From an uncultured Neomegalonema sp. (GTDB taxonomy: Bacteria > Pseudomonadota > Alphaproteobacteria > Rhodobacterales > Rhodobacteraceae): 64,000 nucleotides of DNA. The number at the start of each line of letters is the position of its first letter. The stretch's first letter is position 1. Made by a program: the position numbers and the translations under genes. Below the pieces are notes generated by a model. That model was not told the origin of the DNA and searched no databases. It was given only the letters and a program-made list of their open reading frames with translations. Shown in pieces: positions 35,281 to 45,234 of this stretch. Location of the stretch: assembly GCA_937911325.1 (NCBI GenBank), contig CALDSD010000090.1:1-64000 (forward strand), in the 5' to 3' direction.

Positions 35281-35338
35281 ATCGGACCCTGAGGCGTACG
35301 AATAGACGACGGCGCGTGAGACGGCAAAGGGAGTGACA

Positions 35339-36076
35339 ATGGCTCGGACACCGGTTTGGCGGTCTATTTTTGACACGTTGCGCTCGGAGATCGTGGACGG
35401 CACTTTCAACGCCGGCGATAAGCTGCCCACGGAAAAAGAGTACTCGGCGCGGTTCGACGTCAATCGTCACACGGTCCGTCGCGCGCTCGCGGAACTCAGC
35501 CAGTCAGGCATCATCGCAGTGCGCCGCGGCAGCGGGGCCTATGTTTCAGAAGGTGTGCTCGACTACAAGATTGGATCGCGCACGCGCTTCAGCCAAAACG
35601 TCGCCGATCTCGGCCGGACGCCGTCTCAGTATCTCATCCGCGGCGAGACGATCACCGCTGACGAACGTGTCGCCGAGCGCTTGGGGTTGAAGGCGGGGCG
35701 GCCGGTCGTCGTCCTCGAGAGCGTCGGCGAAGCGGACGATACGCCGGTTCTCGTATCCGAGTCCTATTACCCCGGCGAGAGGTTTCCCGATTTCGCAGAG
35801 GTCTACTCGGAAACGCGGTCCGTCACCGCTGCGTTTCGTCGGTATGGCGTGATCGACTACGTCAGAGCCTGGACGCGGGTCGCCGCTATCGCGCCGTCGC
35901 GCACCATCGCGAAGAAGTTGAGCCAGCCCGACAATGCGCCTGTTCTGAGGGCTGAAGCCCTCAATCTGGATATGGCCGGCCAAGCGATCGAGTACGGCGT
36001 GACCTATTTTGCCGGCCAACGCGCGGCGGTTATGGTCGAGAACCCCGAACATGCGGGTCGCGGCCTGATGAACTGA
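35339..36076 (+). CDS. phnF: Phosphonate regulator PhnF (GntR/HutC family)
   Basis: PhnF is the transcriptional regulator, usually a repressor, of phn genes. The 245-aa protein has an N-terminal winged helix (EIVDGTFNAGDKLPTEKEY and NRHTVRRALAELSQSGII, about residues 18-65) and a C-terminal UTRA ligand domain. ATG 35339 follows AAAGGGAG; a GTG two codons upstream is possible. It is divergent from phnG and upstream of the phosphonate monoester hydrolase gene, which it may co-regulate. Confidence 0.92.
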   Translation: MARTPVWRSIFDTLRSEIVDGTFNAGDKLPTEKEYSARFDVNRHTVRRALAELSQSGIIAVRRGSGAYVSEGVLDYKIGSRTRFSQNVADLGRTPSQYLIRGETITADERVAERLGLKAGRPVVVLESVGEADDTPVLVSESYYPGERFPDFAEVYSETRSVTAAFRRYGVIDYVRAWTRVAAIAPSRTIAKKLSQPDNAPVLRAEALNLDMAGQAIEYGVTYFAGQRAAVMVENPEHAGRGLMN

Positions 36077-36206
36077 GGCGCCTCCGCGCCTGCAGATCCG
36101 TACGACCCGCCGCGCCTCAGCTGATCAGAGGGGTGTGAGCCCGGATGAGGCAAGACGTCGGGCCCTGATGCGCGTTCGGGCGTCCGTTGTCGGGGGAGGG
36201 GGAAAC

Positions 36207-37745
36207 ATGCGGCGCAAAGTGCTTTTCGTCACCTTCGACCAATGGCGTGGAGATGCGGCGGGGGCGTTCGGCCACTCGATCGTTCGTACGCCGAACATCG
36301 ACGCTCTCGCGGCCCGTTCTACCGTTTTCCGACGACACTATACCTGCTCGGCTCCGTGTGGGCCGTCTCGCACCACGATGCTCACTGGCCGGTATCCGTT
36401 CATCCATCGTTCGGTCCGAAACGGGACCCCGCTCGATGCGCGCTTCAGCAATCTCGCCAAAGAGGCGCGCCGAAACGGGGTCGAGCCCGTTCTCTTCGGT
36501 TACACCGATACGGCTGTCGATCCGAGAACAACGCCCCCGAACGACCCGGCTCTGAAGAGCTACGAGGCCCCGCTTGCCGGGTTCACGCTGGGCGTGGGCA
36601 TGTTCTCCGAGACGGATGTCAGCGCCTGGGCTGCGCATTTGCGTCGCAAGGGGTACGAGTTGCCGCCTCATCCTGCGCTGATCACCTACGGCGTTGGCGC
36701 GCAGAGCGCGCAAAAGCCTTTTGATCGAGAGCCTGCGTTCTATGCAGCGGAGGACAGCGACACCGCGTTCGTCGCAGACTCGGTCATCGACTACGTCAGC
36801 GTCAATCGACATCGAGACTGGCTGGTGCACGCCAGTTTTCTTCGGCCCCATCCGCCTCTTCGCGCTCCGGCGCCTTACAACGACATGTACGCCGCGAGCG
36901 ACATGCCGGCCCCAATACGCGCATCTCAACCCGGCGCCGAGGTCTCACATCCGTTTCTCGACTATTGGCGAGGCGTGGTTCAGGCGGATCCAAACTTCTT
37001 TCAGGTCGGGTTTGACGCGAACAACCGGTCTGAAGACGATCTTCGCGCCGCGGCCGCCGTCTATTTCGGTCTGATCTCTGAGTGCGATCATCAGCTGGGT
37101 CGAATGCTTGCAGCGCTCCAAGAGAGCGGCCAGGCCGATGAAACGCTGATCGTGCTTACGGCGGACCACGGCGAGCATTTGGGCGATCATTGGATGTGGG
37201 GGAAAGGCGGCTTCTTCGACAGCTCGAACCATATCCCGCTGATGGTTCTGGATCCCAGGAATGGCTCGGCGCGGGTGGTCGACGCCTTTAGCGAGAGCGT
37301 CGATGTCGCGCCGACGATCATCGAATGGCTGGGAGGCGAACCACCGCAAGACTGGGACGGACGCAGCCTGAGCCCCTGGATCACCGGCGACACCCCGGAC
37401 TGGAGAGAGGCAGCTTTCTGGGAATACGACTTTCGCGAAGTCGATACTGGCGTTGCGGAAACGGCTCTCGGGCTCACGCCGGATCAGTGCGTTTTAAATG
37501 TCTGGCGGGAATCGCGCTGGAAGCTCGTTCATTTCGCGGCCTTGCCGCCGCTGCTCTTCAACCTTGAAGATGATCCGGACGAGATGACCAATCTGTCGAA
37601 CCGCGCTGATCACGCTGGGGTGCTTGCAAAGCTGATGGGCAAACTGCTGTCACATCGCATGGTCCACGCGGAACGCACCCTTGCCAACCTCCAGCTCACA
37701 CCGCGGGGCCTCGCGCGGTATGAGGGCCCGCGCACCTTGGCGTAG
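36207..37745 (+). CDS. Phosphonate monoester hydrolase (formylglycine sulfatase-fold enzyme)
   Basis: Enzymes of this alkaline-phosphatase superfamily group (PMH/PehA) hydrolyse phosphonate monoesters, and promiscuously phosphodiesters and sulfates. The 512-aa product has the metal ligands in FDQWRGD, the formylglycine motif C-G-P-S-R (in APCGPSRTTMLTGRYP, about residues 50-65), TADHGEHLGDH, and the family blocks GYTDTAVDPRTTPP, APAPYNDMYAASDMPAPIRA, FSESVDVAPTIIEWLGGE and HFAALPPLLFNL, close to known rhizobial PMH. ATG 36207 has GGGGGAGGGGG upstream. It follows phnF by 130 nt. Activity needs a formylglycine-generating enzyme, not seen here. A sulfatase role is the alternative. Confidence 0.86.
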   Translation: MRRKVLFVTFDQWRGDAAGAFGHSIVRTPNIDALAARSTVFRRHYTCSAPCGPSRTTMLTGRYPFIHRSVRNGTPLDARFSNLAKEARRNGVEPVLFGYTDTAVDPRTTPPNDPALKSYEAPLAGFTLGVGMFSETDVSAWAAHLRRKGYELPPHPALITYGVGAQSAQKPFDREPAFYAAEDSDTAFVADSVIDYVSVNRHRDWLVHASFLRPHPPLRAPAPYNDMYAASDMPAPIRASQPGAEVSHPFLDYWRGVVQADPNFFQVGFDANNRSEDDLRAAAAVYFGLISECDHQLGRMLAALQESGQADETLIVLTADHGEHLGDHWMWGKGGFFDSSNHIPLMVLDPRNGSARVVDAFSESVDVAPTIIEWLGGEPPQDWDGRSLSPWITGDTPDWREAAFWEYDFREVDTGVAETALGLTPDQCVLNVWRESRWKLVHFAALPPLLFNLEDDPDEMTNLSNRADHAGVLAKLMGKLLSHRMVHAERTLANLQLTPRGLARYEGPRTLA

Positions 37746-37754
37746 AGACGCAGG

Positions 37755-38066
37755 TCAGCTGCCGCGCATCGCCGCGAACATGCTGCGGATGCCCCAGAAC
37801 GTGAGGGCGATGAGCACGCGCATCAGGATGACGAAGCCCATGAAGACAAGCTGCTCGTCTTGGACCAGGAACCGGATCCAGACGTTCACCTGCGGCTCGG
37901 TTCCCAAGCTGGTCAGCATCGCCACGAGATCTTCTTTGAGGAAACCCGCCTGGATCTGGACGCTCTCCAGCGTGTAAGGCGCATAGATCGCTGTTAACGC
38001 CAGACCCAGCGCGCCAAGCAGCAGTGAGAAAAAGATGTTCGCAACCGATTCAAGAACCCGAGTCAT
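37755..38066 (-). CDS. Hypothetical two-helix membrane protein
   Basis: A 103-aa protein with hydrophobic segments near residues 10-30 and 73-93 and a hydrophilic loop between. ATG 38066 has an AAGGGGGTGAGG site, and the frame is clean. It is convergent with the phosphonate monoester hydrolase gene and divergent from pccA. I recognise no family. Confidence 0.7.
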   Translation of the reverse strand: MTRVLESVANIFFSLLLGALGLALTAIYAPYTLESVQIQAGFLKEDLVAMLTSLGTEPQVNVWIRFLVQDEQLVFMGFVILMRVLIALTFWGIRSMFAAMRGS

Positions 38067-38206
38067 ACCTCACCCCCTTGACGGCCCGGCGCTGAAAGTA
38101 GCGTAGATTTCCCGAACCTTTCCGGGACCATAGCAGCGAATTGCCGCATTCGCGATGTGCAGACGTCAATAAAGCGTCGCTCACATTGACACTGTTGCGC
38201 CTGCGT

Positions 38207-38222
38207 GATCCATCGCTGGATC
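38207..38222. promoter_or_regulatory. Perfect inverted repeat upstream of pccA
   Basis: GATCCA-TCGC-TGGATC (38207-38222) lies 30 nt before pccA, just after a TTGACA (38186-38191). GTCAAT (38165-38170) and ATTGAC (38185-38190) form a second, wider inverted repeat. These are candidate operator and promoter elements; no good -10 is visible. Confidence 0.4.
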
Positions 38223-38251
38223 AAACCAAGACTGCGCGGAGATCAACGGCG

Positions 38252-40246
<1,995 letters not shown>

Positions 40247-40259
40247 GGGCTGTCCTGCG

Positions 40260-40748
40260 ATGACCTCCCCGCTTTTCGTGGATGCGCCGGACCAGTTGAT
40301 GAGCGTCGAGCAGATGCGCTCGATGTCCGGGCTCGAGTTCATCCAAGGCATCGTCGAGGGGCGCCACCCCGCTCCGCCGATCTGCCGCACGATGAACTTC
40401 CACTTTCTGGAGGCTACGAAAGGCCGGGTCGTCTGCGAAGGCGCGCCGCTCTTCAAGCACTACAACCCGATCGGAGGCGTGCATGGCGGCTGGTTCGGCA
40501 CCCTTATCGACAGCTGCGTCGCCTGTGCGGTTCAGACCGCCTTGCCGCAGGGGTTTGGTTACACGACGCTTGAGTACCGCGTGAACATCACCCGCCCGTT
40601 GCTTGAGGGATCCGAGAAGGTGCACGCGATCGGCGAAGTGCTGCATGTGGGGCGCCGAACCGGGACGGCCGAAGGCAAGATCGTCGGGGCGGATACCGGG
40701 AAGCTCTACGCGTTCGGCACGACGACGTGCCTGGTGCTCGAACTCTAG
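40260..40748 (+). CDS. PaaI-family hotdog thioesterase
   Basis: A 162-aa hotdog-fold protein of the PaaI/YiiD group, probably an acyl-CoA thioesterase. The helix with GGVHGGWFGTLIDSCVA carries the HGG motif, followed by YTTLEYRVNITRPLL. It starts 13 nt after pccA and is probably co-transcribed, so it may remove CoA from propionyl-CoA pathway acyl-CoAs and relieve CoA trapping. Substrate is inferred only from position. Confidence 0.85.
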   Translation: MTSPLFVDAPDQLMSVEQMRSMSGLEFIQGIVEGRHPAPPICRTMNFHFLEATKGRVVCEGAPLFKHYNPIGGVHGGWFGTLIDSCVACAVQTALPQGFGYTTLEYRVNITRPLLEGSEKVHAIGEVLHVGRRTGTAEGKIVGADTGKLYAFGTTTCLVLEL

Positions 40749-40797
40749 ACCTTTCCTAAACCCTCGCGAAGCAGCCAGCGGTTGATCAGCAATGGGG

Positions 40798-40835
40798 GTC
40801 GCCTCAGTACGGGGTCGCCTCAGTACGGAGTCGCC
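40798..40835. repeat. 16-bp tandem repeat at the 3' end of the 40820 gene
   Basis: Two copies of GTCGCCTCAGTACGG plus one varying base (40798-40813, 40814-40829) and a third partial copy (40830-40835). The second copy contains the stop codon of the minus-strand gene, so each extra copy adds a would-be TPY-stop-type end. It looks like a recent slippage duplication. Confidence 0.8.
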
Positions 40836-41935
40836 GCCGGGCCTCTCGCGCCTGCGTCGCAGGTTCCGACGATTCGCTTCTGGCTTTGGCACGCGAGAAC
40901 CAGATCCTGCTCCGCGATCTTGCACTGGACGATCAACGGTCCCCGCAGCAGTCCGCCGCCGACATTTTCGCAGTCGCAGTTGATCGAGCCGCAATCCGTG
41001 CCGGAGATCAGGTCTTTCACCAGTTTGAACGCGTCGCCGCACCAGGCGCCGGCGATCGGGATCTTCTTGCACAGGTTCTCGAAGAAATCGGATGCGGTGT
41101 CGCTGCCCCACGGACCCTTCGAGAGATCCTTGAGACGTTGTTCGATCTTGGCGTAGGCCGCCGAGTCGAACTGCCCGGTCTCGATCGCTTCGGTCACGAG
41201 ATCCATCGCCTTGGTCGATTCGTCGAACATTTCGCTGTTCCAGACCAGGGTATCGCGAAACACGACGAAGGCCGGACCGTTGATCGCGGGCCCTCCCGCG
41301 GGCGGCAAGATGCTGACGAGATTGTCGAGATACGCCTTCTTCGCCTTGCGGTCCATTTTCCGGAGATTGGCGCTCTCGCGCGCCGCTTTCGCCAGCGACG
41401 CGATCTTGCCCAGCGCGCCGCGGATCTTACCGGCCAGTTGCGTGTCGCCCGTCGCCGCATCCACGGCGTCCGCCAGCTTTGGCAGGTTCGCCTTCGCCGC
41501 CGCGTCGTCGAGCCTCTTGATCGCCGCGTCGAGTTGGATCGCGGTTTCTGGCAACAACGTGCCGTTCTCACGCATGTCGGCGATGGTTTCGAGCAAGGGG
41601 CCGGCGATGCCGCCGAGCGTCTGAACGTCGGTCACCTGACCCGACGCCGCCAGCGCGCCCAAAGCGTCGAGCATCTTGGCCGGACCGGCCTCTTGCGTCG
41701 CCTTCTCGGCCAGGAGCCGCGCCATGATCGCCGCTTCCGGCGCATCCGGATGAGCGGCGGCCACGCCTTCGATCTCACGCAGCGCCGCGACCCGTTCCTG
41801 GGTCGTTTGCGCGGCTTTCAGCCGTTCTCCGGCCGCCGCCATTTGCTGGCGCGCCGCCTCCGGCCATTCCGACGCGACGGCAAATGAGCCCGCGAGGAAA
41901 ATGATCGCCGACAACCAGATTAGAACTCGGCGCAT
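40820..41935 (-). CDS. Hypothetical exported protein, eight-cysteine C-terminus
   Basis: A 371-aa protein with a signal peptide (MRRVLIWLSAIIFLAGSFAVA, cut in part here). The middle (about residues 25-210) is Ala/Leu/Glu-rich and helical with heptad-like spacing. All eight cysteines lie in the last 90 residues (LCKK, AWCGD, TDCGSINCDC, QCK, ACQ, TCD), which suggests four disulfides in a small periplasmic or secreted domain. It follows the 41972 gene by 36 nt on the same strand, probably as an operon. No family is recognised. Confidence 0.75.
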   Translation of the reverse strand: MRRVLIWLSAIIFLAGSFAVASEWPEAARQQMAAAGERLKAAQTTQERVAALREIEGVAAAHPDAPEAAIMARLLAEKATQEAGPAKMLDALGALAASGQVTDVQTLGGIAGPLLETIADMRENGTLLPETAIQLDAAIKRLDDAAAKANLPKLADAVDAATGDTQLAGKIRGALGKIASLAKAARESANLRKMDRKAKKAYLDNLVSILPPAGGPAINGPAFVVFRDTLVWNSEMFDESTKAMDLVTEAIETGQFDSAAYAKIEQRLKDLSKGPWGSDTASDFFENLCKKIPIAGAWCGDAFKLVKDLISGTDCGSINCDCENVGGGLLRGPLIVQCKIAEQDLVLACQSQKRIVGTCDAGARGPAATPY

Positions 41936-41971
41936 TGCGGTCTCTCCTTCGGTTTCTCTGCGCGGCTGCGC

Positions 41972-43042
41972 CTAAAGGCAGTCCAGAGCTTCGGTCAGCT
42001 GCGCCAACGGCGTTGCGCCGCTGTCCATGACGTCGACCACGTCTTCAGCCCGCGAAACGAATTCAAGCTGCAGCGCGTTTTCCGCGATCGCGTCGATCAT
42101 CTGGATCGCGTTCACCGTCATTGTGAAACCGTCGGCCGACACCGCTTCGACCGGAAGGTCCGCCACGGTCATGTTCGGGCCCGACTGCAGCCGGATCGCG
42201 TCCGCGAAAAAGACCAGCGCGTCAAACATCTCTGCGCTTTTGGGAACGAAATAGAGAACATATCCCGCGCCGTCCCAGGTCAGCGTCGCGTCGATGATCT
42301 GACCATTGAGCGTATCGAACGTCGTCGTCAGCGACGAGCCCGCGCCGTCCAGCCGATGGTACCAGGCTCCGAACTGTTCGTCGGCCTGACACACGCGCGG
42401 TCCGACCTCGGTATCGGTATCGGGCGTGGTCGTCCGCGTCTCGTTCGAAACGACGGGCGTCTCGGGTTCTGCGGGGGCCGCCGGTTCCGGTTCCGGCTCC
42501 GTCTGCGACTCCGGCTGCGGCTGCGGCTGCGGCTCTGGCGGCGCCGTCGCGACAAGCGTCGGCGGCAACTCCTGTCGGAGGCTGGCGCGCAGAACCGACG
42601 CCGCCTCTGGCAATTGATCATGCGTCTCCAAAAGGATCTGACGCTCCTCCGCGGTCAGCTCCGTCGTGTCCGGTCGGTCAATGGCCTGGTGAAAGCACTG
42701 GATCGCCGAGCGGGTTTGACGTCCCGAGATCCCATCTGGAACGCCCGCATCGCACTCGATCGCGTTCAGAACTTCCTGGATCTCGCGGGTTTCCTGGCGC
42801 TGCCGCAGCTCCTCTGGCGACAGCGTTCGGGGTTGCGGCCGCACGACTGGCTCTGGCGCAGCCGACGCCGCCGTTTCGCAGACGCGGTACGGGTTGATGC
42901 GCCAGTTTTGGCCCTGTCGGCAGACGCAGATGGTGATGTCGGCCTCGCTCTGGACGAACCTGCATTCCTGAGCCGCCGCGTGCCGCACGTCCGCAAGAAA
43001 GACCAGCAATGGCGAAAGCGCCAAAATCCAAAGGGTTCTCAT
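41972..43042 (-). CDS. Hypothetical exported protein with peptidoglycan-binding-like repeat and Pro/Glu/Gln linker
   Basis: A 356-aa protein with a signal peptide (to about residue 24, ending AAA-QEC). An N-terminal Cys cluster (ECR, TICVCRQG, RVCE) precedes a domain with EVLNAIECDAGVPDGISGRQTRSAIQCF, which resembles a peptidoglycan-binding PGBD1 repeat. Residues about 165-200 are a PE/PQ-rich linker, coded by GC-rich hexamer repeats near 42482-42540. The C-terminal domain (about 215-356) is unknown. There are eight cysteines in total. It probably acts at the cell envelope together with the downstream 40820 gene. Confidence 0.75.
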   Translation of the reverse strand: MRTLWILALSPLLVFLADVRHAAAQECRFVQSEADITICVCRQGQNWRINPYRVCETAASAAPEPVVRPQPRTLSPEELRQRQETREIQEVLNAIECDAGVPDGISGRQTRSAIQCFHQAIDRPDTTELTAEERQILLETHDQLPEAASVLRASLRQELPPTLVATAPPEPQPQPQPESQTEPEPEPAAPAEPETPVVSNETRTTTPDTDTEVGPRVCQADEQFGAWYHRLDGAGSSLTTTFDTLNGQIIDATLTWDGAGYVLYFVPKSAEMFDALVFFADAIRLQSGPNMTVADLPVEAVSADGFTMTVNAIQMIDAIAENALQLEFVSRAEDVVDVMDSGATPLAQLTEALDCL

Positions 43043-43138
43043 CTTGCTCCCACAAACGCGCAGCTGTCCTCCGCAACAGCTAAAGCCGCACGGCGGAGAA
43101 GAGCAAGGCTTGTTCCGCTCCCAAACGGCGCGCTGGCG

Positions 43139-44143
43139 TCAGCCCAACCAGAGCGACGTGGCGAGAATGGCCAAGAGCAGCAACACCACCGTTTCCATGA
43201 CCACGACGCTGAGATGCGTGGGACCCAGCTCGAACACGGCCTTCATCGAGGTCTTTACGCCCAGTGCGGCGATCGCAGTCACCAACAGCACGCGAGAGAC
43301 GTCGGACAGCTGGGTCATCACAGCGGTTGGCAGAAGATCGAGACTGTTGATCGCCGACAGGATGCAGAACCCCACAACGAACCAGGGCAGTCCCGGCGCT
43401 GAACCGGTCGCGCGGGAGCGCAGCACCCCGATGATGATCAGAAGCACCACAGGCAGCAGCGCGACCCGGATCAGTTTGACGAGCGTGGCGGTGTCGCCGA
43501 CCTCCTGCGAGACCGAATAACCGGCGCCGACCACCTGCGCGACGTCATGGATCGTCGCGCCGAGCATGAAGCCGATCTGCTGATCGGTGAAATCCAACGT
43601 GCTGAACAGGATCGGATAACCGACCATCGCGACCGTCGAGAGCACCGTCACCGCGACGACCGTGAACAAGGTGTTGCGTTCGTGGACGTCCATCTTCGGG
43701 TTCTTTGGGATCACGGCGGCCAAGGCCAGCGCGGCGGAGGCGCCGCAGATGGCGACAGCCCCGCCGGTGAGAAGGGCGAACCGCCAGCCCCGTCCGATCA
43801 GGCGCGAGGCGATGAAGCCCGCCCCGATGGTGCAGGCGATCAAGCCGACGATCGTCGCGATCGCCGTGAAGCCGAGCTCGGAAAACTCCGAAACCGTAAT
43901 CCGAGCGCCGAGCAGCGCGACCCCGAGCCGCAACAGCGTCTTGGCGGAAAAGGCGATGCCTTCGGCGCAGCGGTCGTTGTCGCTGAGAAAGTTGAAGGCC
44001 ATGCCCAACAAAAGCGCGAACAACATCACTGGCGCGCCGTAGTGATCGCCGAGGAACTGAGCGGCGAGAGCGATCACGACTGCAGCGGCCACACCGGGGT
44101 AGAGCGCCCGGGCCCGCGCGCCGAGCCGTTCAATCATGATCAC
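43139..44143 (-). CDS. suyZ: SuyZ-type putative sulfate/sulfite exporter (YeiH/UPF0324 family)
   Basis: A 334-aa inner-membrane protein with about ten hydrophobic helices and the family blocks GADLIG-type GLIACTIGAGFIASRLIG and ATIHDVAQVVGAGYSVS. Family members next to sulfolactate genes are described as SuyZ and thought to export the sulfite or sulfate released by SuyAB. It overlaps slcC by four bases, so it belongs to the same unit. The exact ion is not proven by sequence. Confidence 0.82.
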   Translation of the reverse strand: MIMIERLGARARALYPGVAAAVVIALAAQFLGDHYGAPVMLFALLLGMAFNFLSDNDRCAEGIAFSAKTLLRLGVALLGARITVSEFSELGFTAIATIVGLIACTIGAGFIASRLIGRGWRFALLTGGAVAICGASAALALAAVIPKNPKMDVHERNTLFTVVAVTVLSTVAMVGYPILFSTLDFTDQQIGFMLGATIHDVAQVVGAGYSVSQEVGDTATLVKLIRVALLPVVLLIIIGVLRSRATGSAPGLPWFVVGFCILSAINSLDLLPTAVMTQLSDVSRVLLVTAIAALGVKTSMKAVFELGPTHLSVVVMETVVLLLLAILATSLWLG

Positions 44144-45162
44144 GTCGCTCCTGCGGCAAGCGCCTTGATTTCGTCGATCAAGACGCGCGGGACCCGAAGT
44201 CCCTCGCGTTGGGAGGCCTCTCGCGCCGCAATCCGCCGGTCGCCGGGCGGGCGGGCCCCGTCCTGGGCGGCGATCGCCTCCAGGATACGAGCCACGCCCG
44301 CCGTGGCCGCTCCATCGATCGCGAAGGCGATCATGAATTGCCCCAAGGCCGGAGGCGCCCCTTCGGCGGCGAAGAAATCGGTCGATTCAAAGCTCAGGTT
44401 CGGCCCCGCCATGGCGCCGGCGAAAACCTCGACCATCAGCGCGAGCGCAGCTCCCTTGGCGCCGCCGATCGGCAGCATCGAGCCTTTCAGCGCCGCATGC
44501 GGGTCTGTGGTTGGTTCGCCATGCTCGTCGAGGGCCCATTCGGGCGGGATTGGCGAGTTCGTCTTCGACGCCGCCATCACTTTACCCCGCGCCACGCGGG
44601 ACAGCGCCAGGTCGATCACGATTGGCGGGCGCCCCTCAGCCGGCGCCGCAAAAGCGATGGGGTTGGTGCCGTAAAGCGGCCCGTCGCCGCCCGTCGGAGC
44701 GATTGACTTGGGCGCATTCGCGAACATCAGCGCAACCAAGCCTTCGTCGGCGAGCGCCTCGACCTGGTGTCCGAGGACGCCGCAGTGATGGGAGTTCCGG
44801 ATCGCTGCGCTGGCGATCCCCGTCTCCCGCGCCGCGGCGGTGATCTCGGTCCGCGCCAGAGCCATCGCGGGATAGGCGAAGCCGTGCCGCGCGTCGACAT
44901 CGAACCGTGATTGCTGGGTACGGACGACTGTCGAGGTCGCAAACCCGTCGACTTTTCCGGACTTGGCCTGCGCGGCGTAGGCTGCCACGCGCGCCAATCC
45001 ATGCCCTGTCTGCCCATCGGCTTCGGCGTCGACCAGCGCTTTGGCGACCAGGCGCGCCGTTTCCGGCGCTGTCTGGTTGCGAACAAGCGCCGCCTCGCTG
45101 AGCGCCTGCGCCTCATCGAGGGTCAGCGACACTTTCTCAGGCGCGCCGGAGGAAGACGTCAT
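44140..45162 (-). CDS. slcC: Sulfolactate dehydrogenase, Ldh2/malate-dehydrogenase family (SlcC/ComC-like)
   Basis: A 340-aa NAD(P)-dependent 2-hydroxyacid dehydrogenase of the LDH2/MDG2 fold, with HGLARVAAYA near the N-terminus, IRNSHHCGVLGHQVEALAD (in part, with the catalytic His) and GGAKGAALALMVEVFAGAMAG. Beside suyAB and suyZ it most likely interconverts sulfopyruvate and (R)-sulfolactate. Other members act on malate, lactate or ureidoglycolate, so the substrate rests on context. A terminator-like hairpin separates it from suyB upstream. Confidence 0.82.
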   Translation of the reverse strand: MTSSSGAPEKVSLTLDEAQALSEAALVRNQTAPETARLVAKALVDAEADGQTGHGLARVAAYAAQAKSGKVDGFATSTVVRTQQSRFDVDARHGFAYPAMALARTEITAAARETGIASAAIRNSHHCGVLGHQVEALADEGLVALMFANAPKSIAPTGGDGPLYGTNPIAFAAPAEGRPPIVIDLALSRVARGKVMAASKTNSPIPPEWALDEHGEPTTDPHAALKGSMLPIGGAKGAALALMVEVFAGAMAGPNLSFESTDFFAAEGAPPALGQFMIAFAIDGAATAGVARILEAIAAQDGARPPGDRRIAAREASQREGLRVPRVLIDEIKALAAGAT

Positions 45163-45187
45163 TGCGCATCCACGAATGAGAGCTTCG

Positions 45188-45220
45188 AAAAACGCGGCGC
45201 GGTCCGAAGGATCGCGCCGC
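45188..45220 (-). terminator. Intrinsic terminator after suyB
   Basis: Read on the minus strand, an 8-bp stem (45213-45220 with 45194-45201) closes an 11-nt loop and is followed by GTTTTT. It lies between the suyB stop and the slcC start, so slcC-suyZ is either partly attenuated or separately transcribed. Confidence 0.7.
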
Positions 45221-45234
45221 TTGGGTTCGGCAAG

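Noticed and set aside
35144-35338. A classical Pho box upstream of phnG
   Set aside because: I could not find paired CTGTCAT-like heptamers with 4-nt spacing; absence by eye is not proof.
42482-42540. GC-rich hexamer repeats resembling a satellite or short CRISPR-like array
   Set aside because: They are in frame and encode the Pro/Glu/Gln linker of the exported protein; there are no spacers.
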